Part shown: positions 8,943-18,519 of the stretch, one piece after another | Numbering within the stretch: position 1 is the first letter of the stretch | Layout of the letters: each line of letters opens with the position of its first letter | NCBI RefSeq assembly: GCF_900107305.1 | Contig: NZ_FNPL01000014.1 | Coordinates: 51,055-115,054, forward strand | Length of the DNA stretch: 64,000 nt | Reading direction: 5' to 3' | From: Thermoactinomyces sp. DSM 45892 | GTDB taxonomy: Bacteria; Bacillota; Bacilli; Thermoactinomycetales; Thermoactinomycetaceae | Made by a program: the position numbers and the translations under genes | The notes under the pieces: generated by a model | Databases searched by the model: none | What the model was told of the DNA's origin: nothing | Seen by the model: the letters and a program-made list of their open reading frames with translations, nothing else

Positions 8943-10118
8943 TTGAAACGTAATTTTCTTACTATTCTCACTGTGTTTGGACTTGTTACCACCACTGCTG
9001 TCGGCTGTAATACCGACGCTGGAGGTAATAACACCATCAAAATCGCAACACAAAGCCCGCTTTCCGGAAGTAGCTCCACCTTAGGGGAAGCGATTAAATT
9101 GGGAGCTCAGCTAGCACTGGAAGAAAACCAGGAAAAGTTCAAGAAACTGGGCTTTACTCTGCAGCTTGTTCCTTTTGATGATCAAGGAGATCCAAAAGTA
9201 GGTGTATCCAACGCACAAAAGTTAGCAGCTGACCAAAATATCCTCGGGATTGTAGGACACTTAAACTCAGGCGTGGCCATCCCTGCCTCATCCACTTATG
9301 AAAACAATTCCATTGCGATGGTTTCACCAGCTAACACAGCTGTTGAATTAACTGAACAAGGGAAAAAGTCAGTAAACAGAATCGTGGCACGTGATGATTT
9401 CCAAGGGCCTGCCGCTTTTGGATTTGCAACAGACAATCTCAAAGCAAAAAATATTTTCATTATTCAAGATAAATCAGCCTATGGACAAGGCCTTGCTGAA
9501 AACTTCAAAAAAGTAGCCGAGCAGAAACAGGCAAAAATCGTCGCTTATGAAGGAATTACATTAGGCGAGCAGGACTTTAGCGGTGTTTTGAACCAAGTAG
9601 TAGCTAAAAAACCAGATCTCATCTACTTCGGTGGACTTTATGGAGAAGGCGGATTACTTGTTAAACAAGCCCGTGAAAAAGGGCTTAATATCCCCGTCAT
9701 GGGTGGGGACGGTTTCGATAGTTCTGATATGGTCAAAATTGCTGGCAAAGGGGTAAAAAATACCTTTTACACCTCGGTAGCAGCTGACATCTCCAATACC
9801 CCAGAGGGACAAAATTTCGTAAAAAAATACCAAGCAAAATTTGGTGACAAGAAATCGGTTCAATCTTTCTCCTACTATGGATATGACAGTATGGGCGTGA
9901 TCCTCAAGGGCCTCGAAGACTGCATCACGAAAAATGGAAACAAAAAACCAACTCGTGAGCAGGTTAGAGATGCGATCCGCGCAGTCCAAGACTATCAAGG
10001 AATCGCAACCAAAGTAGGCTTTGATGCGAAAGGCGATAACAAATACGCAAAAGTATTCGTCTTCCAATTTGAAGACAAATATCCAGGAAAACAGGTTGGA
10101 GCTATAGAGAAACAGTAG
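8943..10118 (+). CDS. livJ: Branched-chain amino-acid ABC transporter, substrate-binding lipoprotein
   Basis: The 391-residue protein starts with a lipoprotein signal (lipobox TAVGC, Cys at residue 22). It continues as a two-lobed periplasmic-binding fold of the Leu/Ile/Val type: IKIATQSPLSGSSSTLGEAI, VGHLNSGVAIPASSTYE and PVMGGDGFDSSDM are typical. It captures the ligand outside the membrane and delivers it to LivHM. The TTG at 8943 is chosen because GAGGAGG lies 8 bases before it and no ATG is near. A terminator follows, so it is probably made in excess over the rest of the operon. Leu/Ile/Val is assumed from the family. Confidence 0.92.
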   Translation: MKRNFLTILTVFGLVTTTAVGCNTDAGGNNTIKIATQSPLSGSSSTLGEAIKLGAQLALEENQEKFKKLGFTLQLVPFDDQGDPKVGVSNAQKLAADQNILGIVGHLNSGVAIPASSTYENNSIAMVSPANTAVELTEQGKKSVNRIVARDDFQGPAAFGFATDNLKAKNIFIIQDKSAYGQGLAENFKKVAEQKQAKIVAYEGITLGEQDFSGVLNQVVAKKPDLIYFGGLYGEGGLLVKQAREKGLNIPVMGGDGFDSSDMVKIAGKGVKNTFYTSVAADISNTPEGQNFVKKYQAKFGDKKSVQSFSYYGYDSMGVILKGLEDCITKNGNKKPTREQVRDAIRAVQDYQGIATKVGFDAKGDNKYAKVFVFQFEDKYPGKQVGAIEKQ

Positions 10119-10128
10119 TCCTTTTTTC

Positions 10129-10164
10129 GATGAGGTGAAGGATCACACCTTCATCTCTTTTTTA
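10129..10164 (+). terminator. Intercistronic terminator between livJ and livH
   Basis: GATGAGGTG pairs with CACCTTCATC (one bulge), followed by TCTTTTTT. Partial termination here would give more binding protein than permease, the usual stoichiometry for such importers. Confidence 0.75.
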
Positions 10165-10210
10165 CAAAAAAACTTATAAAACTATACGTTCTAGAAAGGA
10201 ATTGACCCTT

Positions 10211-11188
10211 ATGCAAGAGATCCTCTCCACACTACCTCAGGTACTCTTGGACGGTCTGACCCTCGGTGCCATTTATGCAGTTGTTGCTCTTGGATATACC
10301 ATGGTATATGGAATCTTGGAACTCATCAACTTTGCACACGGTGAGATTTTTATGGCGGGAGCCTTCATCGGAACTGCCCTCTTATTTGGCTTTGTAGACA
10401 TTGGTCTTGCTCTGAACTGGGTAACCTTAATACTTGTTCTCATTTTTGCTTCTTTCTTAACCGGTGTAATCGGTGTCGGGATTGAACGCGTCGCTTATCG
10501 ACCCCTTCGAACAGCTCCCAAACTCATTCCTTTGATCTCAGCTGTCGGAATCTCCTTTATCCTTCAAGATATCGTCCGATTCATCGCAGAGTACAAAACA
10601 GGGAACTACATTGTGACAGGACAAACCATCTTTGAAAACAAAATTGCGATCCCTGCATTTTCGGTAGGTGGATATGAAGTTCATGCATCCGCTGTCAAAT
10701 CAAACACCTTGATTGTAATCGGAATTGCAGTTCTCATCATGATTGTACTTGATATCTTCGTAAACCGTACCAAGTGGGGAATCGCCATGCGTGCCGTCGC
10801 TCAAGATCGCGCTACAGCAGCCCTAATGGGAATCAATGTAAATAAAGTGATCTCACTCACCTTTTTTATTGGCTCGGCGATCGGTGGAGCAACAGGCGTT
10901 CTCTATGCTCAGCAGTATGCTACCATTAACCCTTTTATCGGCTTCATCCTAGGATTAAAAGCGTTTACCGCTGCTGTTTTAGGAGGAATTGGGAATATCC
11001 GTGGAGCCATGTTTGGTGGACTTTTAATTGGATTATTAGAAGTGTTTGCGGCCGCTAACTTAGGAATTCTGACTGGTGGAGCCCTAGGCGCTGAGTATAA
11101 GGACGTATTTGCATTTATCATTCTCATACTAGTCCTCATTTTTAAACCTGCAGGCCTCTTTGGTCAAGCAGTAAAAGAGAAAGTGTAG
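10211..11188 (+). CDS. livH: Branched-chain amino-acid ABC transporter permease LivH
   Basis: The 325-residue integral membrane protein has about 8 helices and the LivH signature near the N terminus: GAIYAVVALGYTMVYGILEL followed by INFAHGEIFMAGAF. The EAA-like loop (KALTAAVLGG type, here KAFTAAVLGGIGNIRGAMFG) contacts the ATPase. ATG 10211 sits 10 bases after AAAGGA; the upstream TTG 10202 overlaps that site. livM begins almost directly after its stop. Confidence 0.93.
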   Translation: MQEILSTLPQVLLDGLTLGAIYAVVALGYTMVYGILELINFAHGEIFMAGAFIGTALLFGFVDIGLALNWVTLILVLIFASFLTGVIGVGIERVAYRPLRTAPKLIPLISAVGISFILQDIVRFIAEYKTGNYIVTGQTIFENKIAIPAFSVGGYEVHASAVKSNTLIVIGIAVLIMIVLDIFVNRTKWGIAMRAVAQDRATAALMGINVNKVISLTFFIGSAIGGATGVLYAQQYATINPFIGFILGLKAFTAAVLGGIGNIRGAMFGGLLIGLLEVFAAANLGILTGGALGAEYKDVFAFIILILVLIFKPAGLFGQAVKEKV

Positions 11189-11197
11189 GTGAAAATC

Positions 11198-12463
11198 ATG
11201 AAAAAATTAACTTCTCTCTTCTTAAACAGCCGTACTTTTCAGTCGGTTCTCATTCTTCTCATTGTCATGTGTACCAGTACCAGTCTCTATCTGATGGATA
11301 AATCAGTCACATCCTTTTTACTCTTACTTTTCTCTTTCTTACTTTTGTACTACACCACCTTTTCCAACTGGATTAAATGGGGCGCTGGTGCCCTAATCGC
11401 CTTTGCCGTTATCCCCGTTGCCGCTTCTGGAGGGCCTTCCCAGCAAGTTTATATGGAAGTCGCCGTCATGGCTGGAATCTATATTGCTATGGCACTGGGG
11501 TTAAATATCGTAGTTGGCTTTGCGGGTTTACTCGATTTAGGATTTGTTGCCTTTTTCGCACTCGGTGCTTATGTGTACGGAATTTTCGCCTCACCACAAG
11601 CACAAGCACTCTTTTCAGGCTCCACCATCTTTCCATTAGGAGGCGAATCGTTCTGGCTTTTTATTATCGTAGGAGCACTGGTGGCGGCGTTATTTGGAAT
11701 TATCTTAGGTGTTCCCGTTTTGCGGGTAAAAGGAGATTATCTGGCCATTGTTACCTTAGGGTTTGGTGAGATCATCCGCATTGTATTTAATAACTTGGAT
11801 AAGCCCGTCAATATTACCAACGGAGCACTCGGAATTTCCGGTATCCCCCAACCCAAACTATTTGGCTTCACGTTTACACAAGCCTCTCACATCTACTTCT
11901 TGGTTTTGATTGTCTTAGGATTCGTCATCTACGCCGTTCGACGTTTTGAAGACTCTAAGTTAGGACGATCGTGGAAAGCCATACGCGAAGACGAGATTGC
12001 TTCCCAAGCGATGGGTATTCCCCTCGTAAAAACCAAGTTATGGGCCTTTGCTCTCGGTGCTTCTTTTTCCGGCATGATGGGTGTTCTCTTTGCCGCAAAA
12101 AATCAATTCGTCGATCCTACCAGTTTCACCCTATTAGAGTCTATCACTATCTTAGTGATGGTCATCTTAGGCGGAATGGGAAGCGTACCTGGCGTCATCT
12201 TAGGTGCCGCGATCATCTCCATTCTCAATCTGCAAATTTTAACTGAGATCACCCTATTTCTCACCCAAAACCTGCACGTACCTGAGGTATTCTCTCCAGC
12301 TAAGATGCAACGTCTATTATTCGGGCTCGTCCTCGTCGGGATCGCCATCTTCCGACCCCAAGGTCTCATCCCTGCCAAAAACAAAACATACAAAATCGCC
12401 GATCTCAAAGCAAAGCTCACACAGAAAAAAGGGAAATCCAAGGAAACTACTACTTCCATCTAA
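11198..12463 (+). CDS. livM: Branched-chain amino-acid ABC transporter permease LivM
   Basis: The 421-residue membrane protein carries the LivM core: MALGLNIVVGFAGLLDLGFV, VLRVKGDYLAIVTLGFGEII and the ATPase-contact loop LVMVILGGMGSVPGVILGA. It pairs with LivH to form the channel. The N terminus has two or three extra hydrophobic segments before the core, as in longer LivM proteins. The start at ATG 11198 has AGGTGA 5 bases upstream; a GTG at 11189 abuts the livH stop and is less likely. The C terminus is Lys/Thr-rich and cytosolic. Confidence 0.93.
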   Translation: MKKLTSLFLNSRTFQSVLILLIVMCTSTSLYLMDKSVTSFLLLLFSFLLLYYTTFSNWIKWGAGALIAFAVIPVAASGGPSQQVYMEVAVMAGIYIAMALGLNIVVGFAGLLDLGFVAFFALGAYVYGIFASPQAQALFSGSTIFPLGGESFWLFIIVGALVAALFGIILGVPVLRVKGDYLAIVTLGFGEIIRIVFNNLDKPVNITNGALGISGIPQPKLFGFTFTQASHIYFLVLIVLGFVIYAVRRFEDSKLGRSWKAIREDEIASQAMGIPLVKTKLWAFALGASFSGMMGVLFAAKNQFVDPTSFTLLESITILVMVILGGMGSVPGVILGAAIISILNLQILTEITLFLTQNLHVPEVFSPAKMQRLLFGLVLVGIAIFRPQGLIPAKNKTYKIADLKAKLTQKKGKSKETTTSI

Positions 12464-12482
12464 ATACTTGGAGGAATCAATC

Positions 12483-13256
12483 ATGTCGATGTTAACAGCC
12501 ACTAGTATTACCAAACGCTTCGGCGGTCTCACTGCTGTCAAAGATGTATCCATCAACTTTGAAAAAGGATCGATCACGGCCGTCATTGGACCCAACGGAG
12601 CAGGTAAAACGACATTTTTTAATATGATCACAGGAATCTATTCCCCAGACGACGGAGAGATCCATCTCGATCAAAAATCGATCACGGGCCTCAAGCCTAA
12701 CCTCATTGCTGAAAAAGGGATTGCACGCACATTTCAAAACATCCGTTTATTTAAAGAGATGAGTGTCCTCGAAAACGTAATGGTCGGCATGCATATCCAC
12801 CTAAAAGCCCGCTTCCTTGGTACACTATTTTCAACCCCTAAAGTTCGTGCCGAGGAAGAACAAGCCCGCTATGAAGCATATTCTCTTCTCGAATACGTCG
12901 GACTAGCCGATTGGGTAAACTATCAAGCAAAAAATCTACCCTACGGAGCACAACGCAAATTAGAAATTGCTCGAGCATTAGCTACCCATCCCAAAGTCCT
13001 GCTTCTTGATGAACCTGCCGCTGGAATGAACCCAAAGGAAACCAATGAATTAACAGATCTCATTTTACAAATCAGAGATGATAAACAAATCACGATCATC
13101 CTCATCGAACATGATATGAAACTCGTAATGAGAATCTCGGAGCACATCTATGTGCTAGATCACGGTCAACTCATCGCACAAGGTTTACCCGAAGAGATCC
13201 GAAACAACCCTAACGTAATCGAAGCTTACCTTGGGAAAAGTGCACTTTCAGTATAG
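12483..13256 (+). CDS. livG: Branched-chain amino-acid ABC transporter ATPase LivG
   Basis: The 257-residue ATPase has Walker A GPNGAGKTT, the LivG insert with FQNIRLFKEMSVLENVMVG, a modified signature YGAQRKLEIARAL, Walker B VLLLDEPAAGMNP and the switch His in IEHDM. It powers import together with LivF. GGAGGA precedes ATG 12483 by 6 bases; the TTG 15 bases earlier lies inside that ribosome site. The AAGMNP motif separates LivG from LivF. Confidence 0.95.
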   Translation: MSMLTATSITKRFGGLTAVKDVSINFEKGSITAVIGPNGAGKTTFFNMITGIYSPDDGEIHLDQKSITGLKPNLIAEKGIARTFQNIRLFKEMSVLENVMVGMHIHLKARFLGTLFSTPKVRAEEEQARYEAYSLLEYVGLADWVNYQAKNLPYGAQRKLEIARALATHPKVLLLDEPAAGMNPKETNELTDLILQIRDDKQITIILIEHDMKLVMRISEHIYVLDHGQLIAQGLPEEIRNNPNVIEAYLGKSALSV

Positions 13257-13278
13257 AAAAAACAGAAAGGAGACCCTT

Positions 13279-13983
13279 ATGAGTCTACTTCAACTACAAT
13301 CCATTCGTTCCTTTTATGGACAAATAGAGGCATTACACGATATATCCCTCCATGTACTACAAGGAGAAATTGTCACCCTGATTGGCTCTAATGGTGCTGG
13401 TAAATCAACTACCCTTAAAGCAATCTGTGGACAAGTCAAAACAACCGGAACTATTTTATTTGAAGGAAATGAAATCCAAAGCCTACCACCCCACAACATC
13501 GCCGAACTAGGAATCGCTCATGTTCCCGAAGGACGACGAATCTTTCCCGGGCTCACGGTAAAGGAAAACTTAGAGATGGGAGCCTTCCAAGTAAAAGATA
13601 AAAAGAAAATAACAGAGCGGATGGAACGAGTTTTCCAATACTTCCCGAAGATAAAAGAACGGCTCGCTCAAAAAGGCGGAACGATGAGTGGGGGCGAACA
13701 ACAAATGCTTGCTATCGGACGAGGACTCATGATGAACCCTAAAATCCTCCTACTCGATGAACCCTCCATGGGCCTTGCTCCTGTCGTCGTCGAACAAATT
13801 TTTGAGATCATCCAAAAACTAAATCAAACTGGGATGACCATCCTCCTAGTCGAACAAAATGCCTACCAAGCCCTACAAATCGCCGATCGCGGCTACGTCA
13901 TTCAAACAGGCTCCATCGCCCTACAAGACCATGCTGATGCGCTACTCGGAAATGAACAAATCCGAGAGGCATACCTCGCTTAA
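13279..13983 (+). CDS. livF: Branched-chain amino-acid ABC transporter ATPase LivF
   Basis: The 234-residue ATPase has Walker A GSNGAGKST, the LivF-typical HVPEGRRIFPGLTVKENLEM, signature MSGGEQQMLAIGRGLM, Walker B ILLLDEPSMGLAP and the H-loop replaced by VEQNA, as is normal for LivF. ATG 13279 follows AAAGGAG by 7 bases. It closes the five-gene liv operon and is followed at once by a strong terminator. Confidence 0.95.
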   Translation: MSLLQLQSIRSFYGQIEALHDISLHVLQGEIVTLIGSNGAGKSTTLKAICGQVKTTGTILFEGNEIQSLPPHNIAELGIAHVPEGRRIFPGLTVKENLEMGAFQVKDKKKITERMERVFQYFPKIKERLAQKGGTMSGGEQQMLAIGRGLMMNPKILLLDEPSMGLAPVVVEQIFEIIQKLNQTGMTILLVEQNAYQALQIADRGYVIQTGSIALQDHADALLGNEQIREAYLA

Positions 13984-13984
13984 A

Positions 13985-14040
13985 AACACTCAACGTAAAA
14001 ACTAGACTCTACATAGGGTCTAGTTTTTACGTTGAGTGTT
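13985..14040. terminator. Strong terminator after livF (23-bp perfect stem)
   Basis: AACACTCAACGTAAAAACTA and the next bases pair perfectly for 23 bp with 14018-14040 around a 10-base loop. It lies between convergent livF and the GH5 gene. The T5 run is inside the right arm rather than after it, so the stem itself probably acts as the barrier. Confidence 0.75.
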
Positions 14041-14068
14041 ACATCCTTCTTCATATACTGAGATAGTC

Positions 14069-15514
14069 TTACTTTGGTTTGATTTGAATCATATACTCGG
14101 ATTGCTTTGGATCAGGAGTAATTTTAAGGATACGAGTGTGCTCATCCCAATCTATACTAGAATGTTTACTCGTATCGTTCTCAACAAGCTCCCAGCCTCG
14201 GGGATAATCCTCAAGTGGTATAAAAACATCTGTTGATCCTGTGACCCGTTCTTTTTTCTTCCATTTAACGCTTAAGACCCGTTTTGTCATATCGTAGTGC
14301 CAGTTGATCGGTTCCCCGGCGATCGCACGAGGATATGGTCTAGACAGGTGAGAAGCCAGTTCATTTAGGTTCCCATCCTCATCATAAGGCCCCCAACTAC
14401 CGGGATCGCTTGACCAGTAAGCCCAGCTTCCACCCAGTTGATCAATCATGGCCAAGACATCATCCACATAATCCATCGCACCTGGGCTTGTGATATTTAA
14501 ACCAAACTCTCCCACCACGAAAGGAGTACGGAACTTAGCTATTTCGTCCTGACGAGAGTTTTTCCAATTATTCACGGCAAATCGTACTAACTCCTTCGTA
14601 ACCCCACTATATCCTCCCCCTATTTCTAGTGAAAGCGGGTACAGATGTGGGGCATAAACCAACCTTGATTCTCCTCCTCTAGGATCTTGAAGAGACGGTA
14701 GCGTTGTAGTCAGACCTTGGTTGGGACCAAATGCTTGCGGTTCAAAGAAGATCCACCGCTTCTTATCTATCTGACGAATCCCATTGATTACTCTTTCGTA
14801 CATCGGCTTTAACTCAAGAGGCTCAAAAAAGGGCCATATCACTCTTCCGCCATAAGGTTCGTTCATGAGATCATATCCAATGACAGCAGGATGATCTTTA
14901 AAACGATTTGCTACATGCTTCCATGCTTTTACATAATGATCTTCTAATTCTGGATGTTTGTTCGTAACATTCCAAAAATGATCAAAAGCACGAATCACAC
15001 CTGGCTGTAGATAAGTTAAAGCCCAAGGCGTTTGATATTCCACAGGTAATCCATCTGTATAAGTAGCCCAGGCAGGAGCTCCGTTCCCAGAGGTGGCTGG
15101 TCCATACAAATCCTGGTGCATATCTAATAATACAAACATACCTTGATCTTGATACCATTTCACTCGCTCGGCAACACGATCTAGGTATTGTTCATTATAT
15201 ACACCCGGTTTCGGCTCAATATGGCTCCAAAAAATTAAGAAACGAACAAAGTTAAAACCTAGCACTTTCGCTTCTCGTTCTACATCCTTTTGCTTCACCC
15301 AAGGCATGCCATCGACTGCATCTTTTGAACTACTAGCTGTATTTAAACCATGAAGGATTAAGGCTCTCCCTTGCTCATCTGTGATATAACGCATTTGATT
15401 CGATTGTGCTAGGACAGGATCAACTTGGATAAAAAACACCGCTACTACCAACACCCAAATACTTAGGTAAACAGAAATCCTTTTTAACCTCAGTCTACCC
15501 TTTTTTGACTTCAT
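14069..15514 (-). CDS. Secreted GH5 endoglycoceramidase-like hydrolase
   Basis: The 481-residue protein has a signal peptide (KKGRLRLKRISV then a hydrophobic run, cleavage near VLAQS, residue 37). A TIM-barrel hydrolase of the endoglycoceramidase branch of GH5 follows: GRALILHGLNTASSSK, FVRFLIFWSHIEPKPG, LLDMHQDLYG, YDLMNEPYGG (acid/base Glu) and FVVGEFGLN (nucleophile Glu). A beta-sandwich domain fills the last 100 residues. Known relatives release the glycan from glycosphingolipids or related glycolipids. Bacillales rarely make sphingolipids, so an environmental or host glycolipid is the likely substrate. The start ATG 15514 has only a weak ribosome site. Confidence 0.85.
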   Translation of the reverse strand: MKSKKGRLRLKRISVYLSIWVLVVAVFFIQVDPVLAQSNQMRYITDEQGRALILHGLNTASSSKDAVDGMPWVKQKDVEREAKVLGFNFVRFLIFWSHIEPKPGVYNEQYLDRVAERVKWYQDQGMFVLLDMHQDLYGPATSGNGAPAWATYTDGLPVEYQTPWALTYLQPGVIRAFDHFWNVTNKHPELEDHYVKAWKHVANRFKDHPAVIGYDLMNEPYGGRVIWPFFEPLELKPMYERVINGIRQIDKKRWIFFEPQAFGPNQGLTTTLPSLQDPRGGESRLVYAPHLYPLSLEIGGGYSGVTKELVRFAVNNWKNSRQDEIAKFRTPFVVGEFGLNITSPGAMDYVDDVLAMIDQLGGSWAYWSSDPGSWGPYDEDGNLNELASHLSRPYPRAIAGEPINWHYDMTKRVLSVKWKKKERVTGSTDVFIPLEDYPRGWELVENDTSKHSSIDWDEHTRILKITPDPKQSEYMIQIKPK

Positions 15515-15761
15515 CTTTTAAACACCACTCTTTCTTCCATTATCTAATTTTTCAACATATTACAACATCTATCATTCTATTTATAGATATCTTTCTTATT
15601 CTCCTCCCACCCACGTACATTTCGATCATTATTTGGTGTTTCTTTTAGGTATAACGGAATCTAGTAGTTAAAAAACAATAGTTTTTATTTACTTTCATTA
15701 TGTAAGTGACTTATGATTAAAGTTGTAACACTATATTCTATTTTATTAGGAGGTTGACCTT

Positions 15762-17057
15762 TTGGAAGGGGTCATAAGTAACTCACTGTATTTGTTATTC
15801 GCTTTATTCCTCGTTTTCCTCAACGGATTCTTCGTTGCTGCTGAATTTGCTATTGTGAAAGTTCGAAGCACTCGAATTGCTCAAGTAGGCCATCGACGAG
15901 GTAGACTTGCACAAAAGGTGCTTGCTAACCTAGATGCATATTTATCCGCAACACAACTAGGCATTACCCTCGCTTCACTTGGGCTTGGTTGGGTAGCCGA
16001 GCCAGCCATTGCTAGGCTTCTGAAGCCCATACTCGTACTTTTCCAAACACCCGAATGGCTCATTCACACGATCTCTGTGGCGATCGGTTTCCTAATCGTG
16101 ACCTTCTTACACATTGTAGTAGGTGAGATGGCACCGAAGACATTAGCGATTCGTCAAGCTGAAAAAGTTACCCTATGGATCGCTCCGCCGCTACACTTGT
16201 TTTACTCTATCTTTCGGCCGTTTATTTTTGTCCTCAACGGTTCCGCCAACTGGCTCTTACGCGCATGCGGTATCGAGATGAATGATCATCACTCTGCCCA
16301 CACGGAAGAAGAGATTCGCTTGGTTCTTCAGCAGAGCCATAAAAGCGGTTATATCGATAAAACAGAGATGCAACTTTTTGATAATGTATTTGATTTTACC
16401 GAGCGGATTGCTCGTGAAGTGATGATCTCCCGAACCCAGATGACTTGTATCTACTCGGAAGATGATTTCGCTACAAATTTAGATATTATTGTCAACTCGA
16501 CACATACTCGATTTCCGATCTGTGCACAAGACAAAGACCAGATTATCGGGGTTATCCATATACGAGATGTATTTGAAGCACTAGCTAAAGGGAAACAACC
16601 CACGTTAAAAGATTTATCTAGGCCCGTCTCATTTGTCCCAGAGACAATGGAAATTAAAGATGTTATGTTTACCTTACAAAAAAACCGCGTTGGGATGGCC
16701 ATCGTTGTCGATGAATTTGGGGGTACATCAGGGATTATCACATTAGAGGACATCATGGAAGAGATTTTTGGCGAGATTCAAGATGAATTTGACCAAGAGT
16801 TACCCCTATTCCGTAGTACGGGTTCGCATACATCCATTGATGCGCGCTTGCTATTAGAGGATGTAAATAGGCATTTTAAACTAACATTAGTAGACGAAGA
16901 TAATGATACAATCGGCGGATGGCTTTTCTCTCAACTACAAGCCATTCCGAACACAGGAGATTCGTATGATGCCTTCGGATATACATTTGAAGTAGAAGCG
17001 ATTGAAAATCGTAGAATCTCGCGTATTGTGGTAAAAAAGTCACCTGCTAGCACATAA
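15762..17057 (+). CDS. CNNM/HlyC-CorC family membrane protein (DUF21-CBS)
   Basis: The 431-residue protein has a DUF21 membrane domain (about 1-200, NGFFVAAEFAIVKVRSTRI), a CBS pair (about 215-340, VDEFGGTSGIITLEDIMEEI) and a C-terminal CorC_HlyC domain (about 350-430). Members act in Mg2+ or Co2+ homeostasis, with evidence for Mg2+ export. The older hemolysin label is misleading. TTG 15762 is the start, with AGGAGG 8 bases upstream. Together with mgtE it gives the window an importer and a likely exporter of Mg2+, but no M-box is seen here. Confidence 0.9.
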   Translation: MEGVISNSLYLLFALFLVFLNGFFVAAEFAIVKVRSTRIAQVGHRRGRLAQKVLANLDAYLSATQLGITLASLGLGWVAEPAIARLLKPILVLFQTPEWLIHTISVAIGFLIVTFLHIVVGEMAPKTLAIRQAEKVTLWIAPPLHLFYSIFRPFIFVLNGSANWLLRACGIEMNDHHSAHTEEEIRLVLQQSHKSGYIDKTEMQLFDNVFDFTERIAREVMISRTQMTCIYSEDDFATNLDIIVNSTHTRFPICAQDKDQIIGVIHIRDVFEALAKGKQPTLKDLSRPVSFVPETMEIKDVMFTLQKNRVGMAIVVDEFGGTSGIITLEDIMEEIFGEIQDEFDQELPLFRSTGSHTSIDARLLLEDVNRHFKLTLVDEDNDTIGGWLFSQLQAIPNTGDSYDAFGYTFEVEAIENRRISRIVVKKSPAST

Positions 17058-17080
17058 TCGTTAATTTGAATCATGCATAG

Positions 17081-17116
17081 AAGCCCTTCAGCTACTCTCT
17101 GGGGGGCTTTTTATAT
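17081..17116 (+). terminator. Intrinsic terminator after the CNNM gene
   Basis: AAGCCCTTCAG pairs with CTGGGGGGCTT (two G-U pairs) and is followed by TTTTAT, 23 bases past the stop. Confidence 0.85.
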
Positions 17117-17142
17117 GAATAAGGACTGAATATACCCAGCCC

Positions 17143-18072
17143 TTATTTTCCGCTCAGCATAGCCGCTCCTAGGATCGCACCTCTCTCCAGTAATAGAGCC
17201 GGAACAATTTCAAACGTACCTTTATAAACAAGCATTGTTTCTTTCTCTACTTGTTGGCGTAGCAAGTTAAAAAATCGTGCACCTGCTTTCGAGACACCCC
17301 CACCGACTACAATGCGCTCCGGATTGAAGATATGGATGTAGTTCGCAAAGCCAATTCCTAAATAGCGAATTACTTTTTCTATAATCTCATCTGCGGTGGA
17401 ATCCCCCGATTCCCAAGCTTGAAATACATCTTCAGAGCGTACCTCTCGATTTTGCTCATTGGCATACTGGAAGAAAAGAGCTTGCGGATTCGCCTCTTTA
17501 GCCCAGCGAGCGATAGCTGTTCCCGAAGCGACGGCCTCTAGGCAACCTGTTCGCCCGCATCCACATGCAAAGCCTTCAGGATCAACAACCATATGACCCA
17601 GCTCACCAGCAAAGCCCTGCTTGCCCTGGATCGTCTGTCCATTTAGAACGATCCCACCACCTATGCCCGTACTGATGGTAACGAAGATGAGTGAGTCAGC
17701 ACCCTTACCTGATCCAAAATGATACTCTCCCCAAGTAGCCGCATTGGCATCGTTGTCGGCTTGGACTGAAACTCCAAACTCTTTCGCCAATCTTTCGGCA
17801 AGCGGAAATCCATCCAGACTCGGAATATTAGACAAGGTTAAGATCGTTCCAGTGTGGGGATCTGTTAGTCCAGGGACAGCTACCCCAATCCCATGAATAG
17901 GCTCCCCACCACCTGCACGCATAATCACTTGCTTAATCCGCCCATACACACTTTCAGCCCCTTCTCGGGAACGGGTTTCCATACGAGTCTCATTTGTAAT
18001 ATGTCCACTCTCATCAACACACGCCGCAGCTATCTTAGTCCCACCTAAATCCACACCAATATAGCGTTTCAT
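17143..18072 (-). CDS. glcK: ROK-family glucokinase
   Basis: The 309-residue protein has the ROK ATP-binding motif GVDLGGTKIAAACVD at the N terminus, the sugar-binding ADNDANAATWGEYHFG, GTGIGGGIV, and the zinc-binding CGCGRTGCLEAVASG with three Cys plus His. It phosphorylates glucose to glucose-6-phosphate in the cytosol. Length and motifs match Bacillus GlcK. It stands alone, convergent with the CNNM gene and downstream of hup in the same direction but behind a terminator. Confidence 0.9.
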   Translation of the reverse strand: MKRYIGVDLGGTKIAAACVDESGHITNETRMETRSREGAESVYGRIKQVIMRAGGGEPIHGIGVAVPGLTDPHTGTILTLSNIPSLDGFPLAERLAKEFGVSVQADNDANAATWGEYHFGSGKGADSLIFVTISTGIGGGIVLNGQTIQGKQGFAGELGHMVVDPEGFACGCGRTGCLEAVASGTAIARWAKEANPQALFFQYANEQNREVRSEDVFQAWESGDSTADEIIEKVIRYLGIGFANYIHIFNPERIVVGGGVSKAGARFFNLLRQQVEKETMLVYKGTFEIVPALLLERGAILGAAMLSGK

Positions 18073-18099
18073 CCATCATCACCCAAATTCTATATATTG

Positions 18100-18140
18100 A
18101 TAAGAAAAAACCAGCATCCACAAATGTAAGTGCTGGTTTC
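18100..18140 (-). terminator. Intrinsic terminator of the HU gene
   Basis: On the minus strand AAACCAGCA...TGCTGGTTT is followed by TTTTCTTATC, just after the hup stop and before glcK. Confidence 0.8.
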
Positions 18141-18156
18141 CTCTATGTACTCCAAA

Positions 18157-18432
18157 TTAAGCGTTAACTTCGTCTTTTAACTGCTTACCTGGTTTAAATG
18201 CTGGTACTTTTGTAGCTGGAATTTCGATTTCTTCTCCAGTTTGCGGATTGCGGCCTTTACGAGCTGCACGATCGCGCACTTCAAAGTTACCAAAGCCAAT
18301 CAGTTGAACCTTCTCACCCGTCGCTAGAGCTTCTGTAATCGCATTCAATGTAGCATCTACAGCAAGACCTGCATCTTTTTTCGTCAGCTGAGCAACTTCA
18401 GCAACTTTATTGATCAATTCGGTTTTGTTCAA
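18157..18432 (-). CDS. hup: HU-family DNA-binding protein (HBsu type)
   Basis: The 91-residue product [20 protein letters not shown] is a typical HU: an alpha-helical dimer base, then [20 protein letters not shown] with the DNA-intercalating Pro arm and the [17 protein letters not shown] ending. It bends and compacts the nucleoid. The TTG at 18432 is chosen because AGGAGGG lies 5 bases before it and it gives the family length. An upstream in-frame TTG at 18450 overlaps that site. Being single-copy and strongly signalled, it is likely highly expressed. Confidence 0.97.
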   Translation of the reverse strand: MNKTELINKVAEVAQLTKKDAGLAVDATLNAITEALATGEKVQLIGFGNFEVRDRAARKGRNPQTGEEIEIPATKVPAFKPGKQLKDEVNA

Positions 18433-18519
18433 ACTTAACCCTCCTAACAATCAAGGACAGCCTTAACTTATAAGGCATTTCTCCTATCATACCTATATTA
18501 GCTAGATTTGTTCAGCCAT

